The translations under genes were made by a program, and so were the position numbers. Shown piece after piece: positions 62,088-64,000 of a stretch of DNA of 64,000 nt. The number at the start of each line of letters is the position of its first letter. The stretch's first letter is position 1. This stretch comes from G965222535 sp965222535 (GTDB lineage: Bacteria > Pseudomonadota > Gammaproteobacteria > HK1), in the NCBI GenBank assembly GCA_965222535.1, contig OZ244957.1:2418001-2482000 (forward strand), in the 5' to 3' direction. The notes under the pieces were generated by a model that was not told the origin of the DNA, made no database searches, and worked only from the letters and a program-made list of their open reading frames with translations.

Positions 62088-62411
62088 ATGGCCCGTTATC
62101 AGATCATATATTGGCAACACATCCCGTCAATGGTGGAAGCCCGAGGTGAAGACGGGGTGCACAAAGTGGAGTTGAGCTTACGCTTCCAGCAGTTGATCGA
62201 CTTAGTGGCGATGAAGCAAGGCCTTGCTGGTACCGATGCTTACCTCCAACAATGGCAAAAAAGCCGCCGCAAAAATCTGCCTGGCGGTGCCATTGAAGTA
62301 GCGCAAAAGGTAAGCCAACAATTGGAACAACAATTTGAATCGGTGCGCGCAACCGCGTTGCAACAAACGCAGCAAACAACACCTGAACAACCGCCGCCGG
62401 GCGTTTCATAG
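62088..62411 (+). CDS. Small 'virulence factor' domain protein (PF13769-like)
   Basis: 107 residues from the ATG at 62088 with GGAGAACGCTTG before it. MARYQIIYWQHIPSMVEARG, then DGVHKVELSLRFQQLIDLVA and GLAGTDAYLQQWQKSR match a small conserved protein family annotated as virulence factor in proteobacteria. Its biochemical role is unknown despite the name. The C-terminal tail is Gln/Pro-rich. The frame extends eleven codons upstream without support. Confidence 0.75.
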   Translation: MARYQIIYWQHIPSMVEARGEDGVHKVELSLRFQQLIDLVAMKQGLAGTDAYLQQWQKSRRKNLPGGAIEVAQKVSQQLEQQFESVRATALQQTQQTTPEQPPPGVS

Positions 62412-62759
62412 GTGTTTTTTCTCCCCTTGTTAGGAGGCGGGGAATAGCGTCCGTCAGCTTGCTGCCGATAACAATCGCTGCGGCGGCAGATGGATAGCCT
62501 TGCCGCCACTCCTTTTCAGCATCCACGCGAGATGCTGCCTGACGCATGCAGCTATCGAGGAAGGTATTATCGAGTCCGTGCATTCTGTTGTTGTTGTTGT
62601 TGTTGATGTTGGCGGCCTCCCTTTTTCTTAACGAGTGCTTCCAAGTCTCGCGGTGCCTGAAGATAACGAGCTTTCGATAAATGGTGTAAGATGCCAACAA
62701 TGCCGCCCGTCTTATACATCTCAGAAGCAGTAGAGAAGCGCCCTGACTTGACCCACGTT
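62412..62759. other. Intergenic region with a TTG trinucleotide tract
   Basis: Six TTG units at 62588-62605. A minus-strand frame crosses this tract and the tRNA gene; not credible. No promoter could be fixed for the tRNA. Confidence 0.4.
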
Positions 62760-62832
62760 GCTCCCTTCGTCTAGTGGCCCAGGATACCGCCCTCTCACGG
62801 CGGTGACAGGGGTTCGAGTCCCCTAGGGAGCG
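62760..62832 (+). tRNA. tRNA-Glu (anticodon CTC)
   Basis: GCTCCCT (62760-62766) pairs with AGGGAGC (62825-62831); discriminator G at 62832. The anticodon stem CCGCC/GGCGG encloses the loop with CTC, decoding GAG. The T-loop GTTCGAGTC is standard. CCA is not encoded. A T7 run follows at 62833-62839 and may end transcription. Confidence 0.93.
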
Positions 62833-62944
62833 TTTTTTTAAGCACTGGCATGCGGTGGCTGTTTGGCGTATCATTCAGATGATCTCACAACCCATCTGAG
62901 GGAGCCTGCGCGGCTCATCATGGATGCGGATAGTGAATTTATAA

Positions 62945-63062
62945 AGTATTGATGATCTCGCAAAATGTCCAATTGAGCCTGTTTTGGCCCTTATTAACGC
63001 CGATAATTAATTAGTAACGTGTTGATACTTATGGATATTATTATTTATAGCGGAACACCCTG
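62945..63062 (+). repeat. Family R4 repeat, copy 3
   Basis: GATGATCTCGCAAAATGTCC, GGCCCTTATTAACGCCGATA, AATTAGTAACGTGTTGATAC, ATGGATATTATTATTTATAG, CGGAACACC. Confidence 0.6.
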
Positions 63063-63096
63063 AGCAATACATGACGGATTACGCGGTCATCGTTAT

Positions 63097-63248
63097 GGCA
63101 CCTCGAAAAACTAGCTTCGCTAGCTTTCTGAGGTGCCATGAGGGGCTTGTATATTGGTGGAATGGTTATAAATCAACAACTTACGATACAGATGAGCATA
63201 CTCCTTCCCCCAAACCCCCATCCCGTTGAGGTTTCTCTAGGTTCCCAT
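63097..63248 (+). repeat. Family R1 repeat, copy i (complete)
   Basis: Hairpin GGCACCTCGAAAAACTAGC/GCTAGCTTTCTGAGGTGCC at 63097-63137, then GGGGCTTGTATATTGGTGG, TTATAAATCAACAACTTACG, CTTCCCCCAAACCCCCATCC, CGTTGAGGTTTCTCTAGGTT. This is the clearest full-length copy. Confidence 0.75.
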
Positions 63249-63422
63249 TAAAAAGTCTCCTGTCGGGTAAACAAAATATCTGACCCTTCTCCAGCGGACA
63301 AACTGAAAGCACTGCGTGTTTTCTCGCCGCTGGTCTCATCCAAGCGCTGGCGTTGCGACGACGATAGTCACAACCCCCGCTCGCTGTGGCTGGCGCGACC
63401 AAGCCGCTGACGCCCCAGCGCC

Positions 63423-63818
63423 GTGGAGGCATGTCCATTGTTACGCTTTGTTGGAGTACTGATGGCTGGGTTGGCGATGCTGTTGTTATCGGCGGCAGGT
63501 TGGGCGTGGGAGTACCACTTAGGGCAGTCACGCCATCAACAGCAGGCCAACTTCTGCGATAGCAAAAACGGAGCGCTGGAAATTATCCGGGTATTTACCA
63601 GCTATGGTGCTAGGACAGGCTATTCGGCGCTCGGTCATGCTACTGATTGCAGCACTCGGATCGAAACCTTTACGCCGCTACGCATCCTCAGTGCTGTCAC
63701 TATCAGCACCGGTGAACCGAACCAATACACCTTGTACTTGACTGAGGTTGATATTGAAGGCGGTAGTCGATCCTACCTGCTGACCACTCGCGAAGTGCAT
63801 GAATACACCCAAAACTAA
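63423..63818 (+). CDS. Small putative exported protein of unknown function
   Basis: 131 residues from a GTG at 63423; an internal ATG at 63462 gives a cleaner signal peptide (MAGLAMLLLSAAGWAWEYHL). The mature part (about 100 aa) is HQQQANFCDSKNGALEIIRV, SALGHATDCSTRIETFTPLR, TGEPNQYTLYLTEVDIEGGS, YLLTTREVHEYTQN. Two cysteines could form a disulfide in the periplasm. The alternating hydrophobic pattern suggests a small beta fold. I recognise no family. Confidence 0.5.
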   Translation: MEACPLLRFVGVLMAGLAMLLLSAAGWAWEYHLGQSRHQQQANFCDSKNGALEIIRVFTSYGARTGYSALGHATDCSTRIETFTPLRILSAVTISTGEPNQYTLYLTEVDIEGGSRSYLLTTREVHEYTQN

Positions 63819-63903
63819 CCACCTGCATCCTGCAGTTAGACGGTAAATCAGGGCGCGTCTCATACCCATCATCGCAAGCTGCCCAACGCCTCAAGCGGCT
63901 CTA

Positions 63904-63931
63904 TTTTTTGCAGCGGGTGAGCTGCAAAAAA
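63904..63931. terminator. Bidirectional hairpin terminator
   Basis: TTTTTTGCAGC-gggtga-GCTGCAAAAAA, a perfect 11-bp stem whose A/T flanks serve either strand. It lies about 86 bp after the small exported protein gene. Confidence 0.65.
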
Positions 63932-64000
63932 CCTACTGTCCAGCGACAGTTGATGCCGCCGCCGCGGTTTTGTTTTTCGTCATATACGGTCAACGAAGGA

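Larger units (their letters stand above)
62833..63422. other. Repeat-rich intergenic region
   Basis: It holds an R4 copy (62945-63062) and an R1 copy (63097-63248). No gene. Confidence 0.6.

Noticed and set aside
62588..62605. Phase-variable TTG tract
   Set aside because: Only six units, not inside or just upstream of a credible gene.
62104..62874. 256-residue minus-strand frame
   Set aside because: It runs through the tRNA-Glu gene and antisense to the small virulence-factor-domain gene, contains the TTG tract as an Asn run, and resembles nothing.

Overview
The window reads as chromosomal DNA of a gammaproteobacterium. The evidence is the recA-recX-alaS neighbourhood, lptE-holA, nnr-tsaE, rne with a long untranslated leader, orn, zapE, smpB, a YcaD-like MFS carrier and glutathione-dependent formaldehyde oxidation. 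I cannot name the genus. Core genes are GC-rich. Gene density is moderate because many intergenic stretches hold short dispersed repeats and decayed insertion sequences.

Layout. 1-9.4 kb: htpG (3' part outside the window), tRNA-Arg(ACG), an H-NS-type protein, hinT, gatB, the frmA-fghA formaldehyde pair, and two AAA-type ATPases (DUF815 and ZapE). 10-16 kb: an orphan HlyD/RND adaptor, then a complete type III restriction-modification system with res upstream of mod. 16-22.5 kb: orn, a COG4671-like glycosyltransferase, lysC and alaS. 22.5-25.9 kb: an AT-rich type I restriction-modification island between alaS and recX, flanked by a 197-bp direct duplication of the alaS 5' end. 25.9-36.7 kb: recX, recA, an L,D-transpeptidase, an OppA-like lipoprotein, icd, a CNP1-like protein, parE, nnr and tsaE. 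36.8-42.8 kb: two AT-rich surface-polysaccharide-type genes near an IS481 relic, an unknown lipoprotein, aroG and gap. 42.9-46.9 kb: two arrays of about 230-bp hairpin repeats flanking an MFS carrier and a ypjD-like gene. 46.9-57.3 kb: a TPR/DUF2971-like gene, a leucine-degradation cluster (liuB-liuD-liuC), ruvX, gshB, smpB and lptE-holA. 57.3-64 kb: IS481 and enolase-superfamily relics, rne with an unusual decapeptide repeat, a small 'virulence factor' domain protein, tRNA-Glu(CTC) and a small exported protein.

The most interesting system is the type I island. Its operon is hsdM, then a HEPN protein with the exact R-x4-H-x-Y motif of HepT toxins, then a single polypeptide fusing a MntA-type minimal nucleotidyltransferase (GS-x10-D-x-D) to a one-TRD HsdS, and finally an hsdR gene cut down to 43 codons. 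So a type VII toxin-antitoxin pair is wired into a restriction-modification locus, and the antitoxin shares a chain with the DNA-specificity subunit. The flanking alaS duplication matches the 'insertion with long target duplication' mode known for restriction-modification genes.

The second theme is repeats. One family is a roughly 150-bp modular element: a hairpin, then TTGGGGGAAGG, then CCTTCCCCCAA. A second family forms arrays with the same layout but unrelated stem sequences that still pair almost perfectly. Some of these repeats supply the last codons and stop codon of neighbouring genes. All functions here come from reading motifs and family resemblance by eye; no database search was run.
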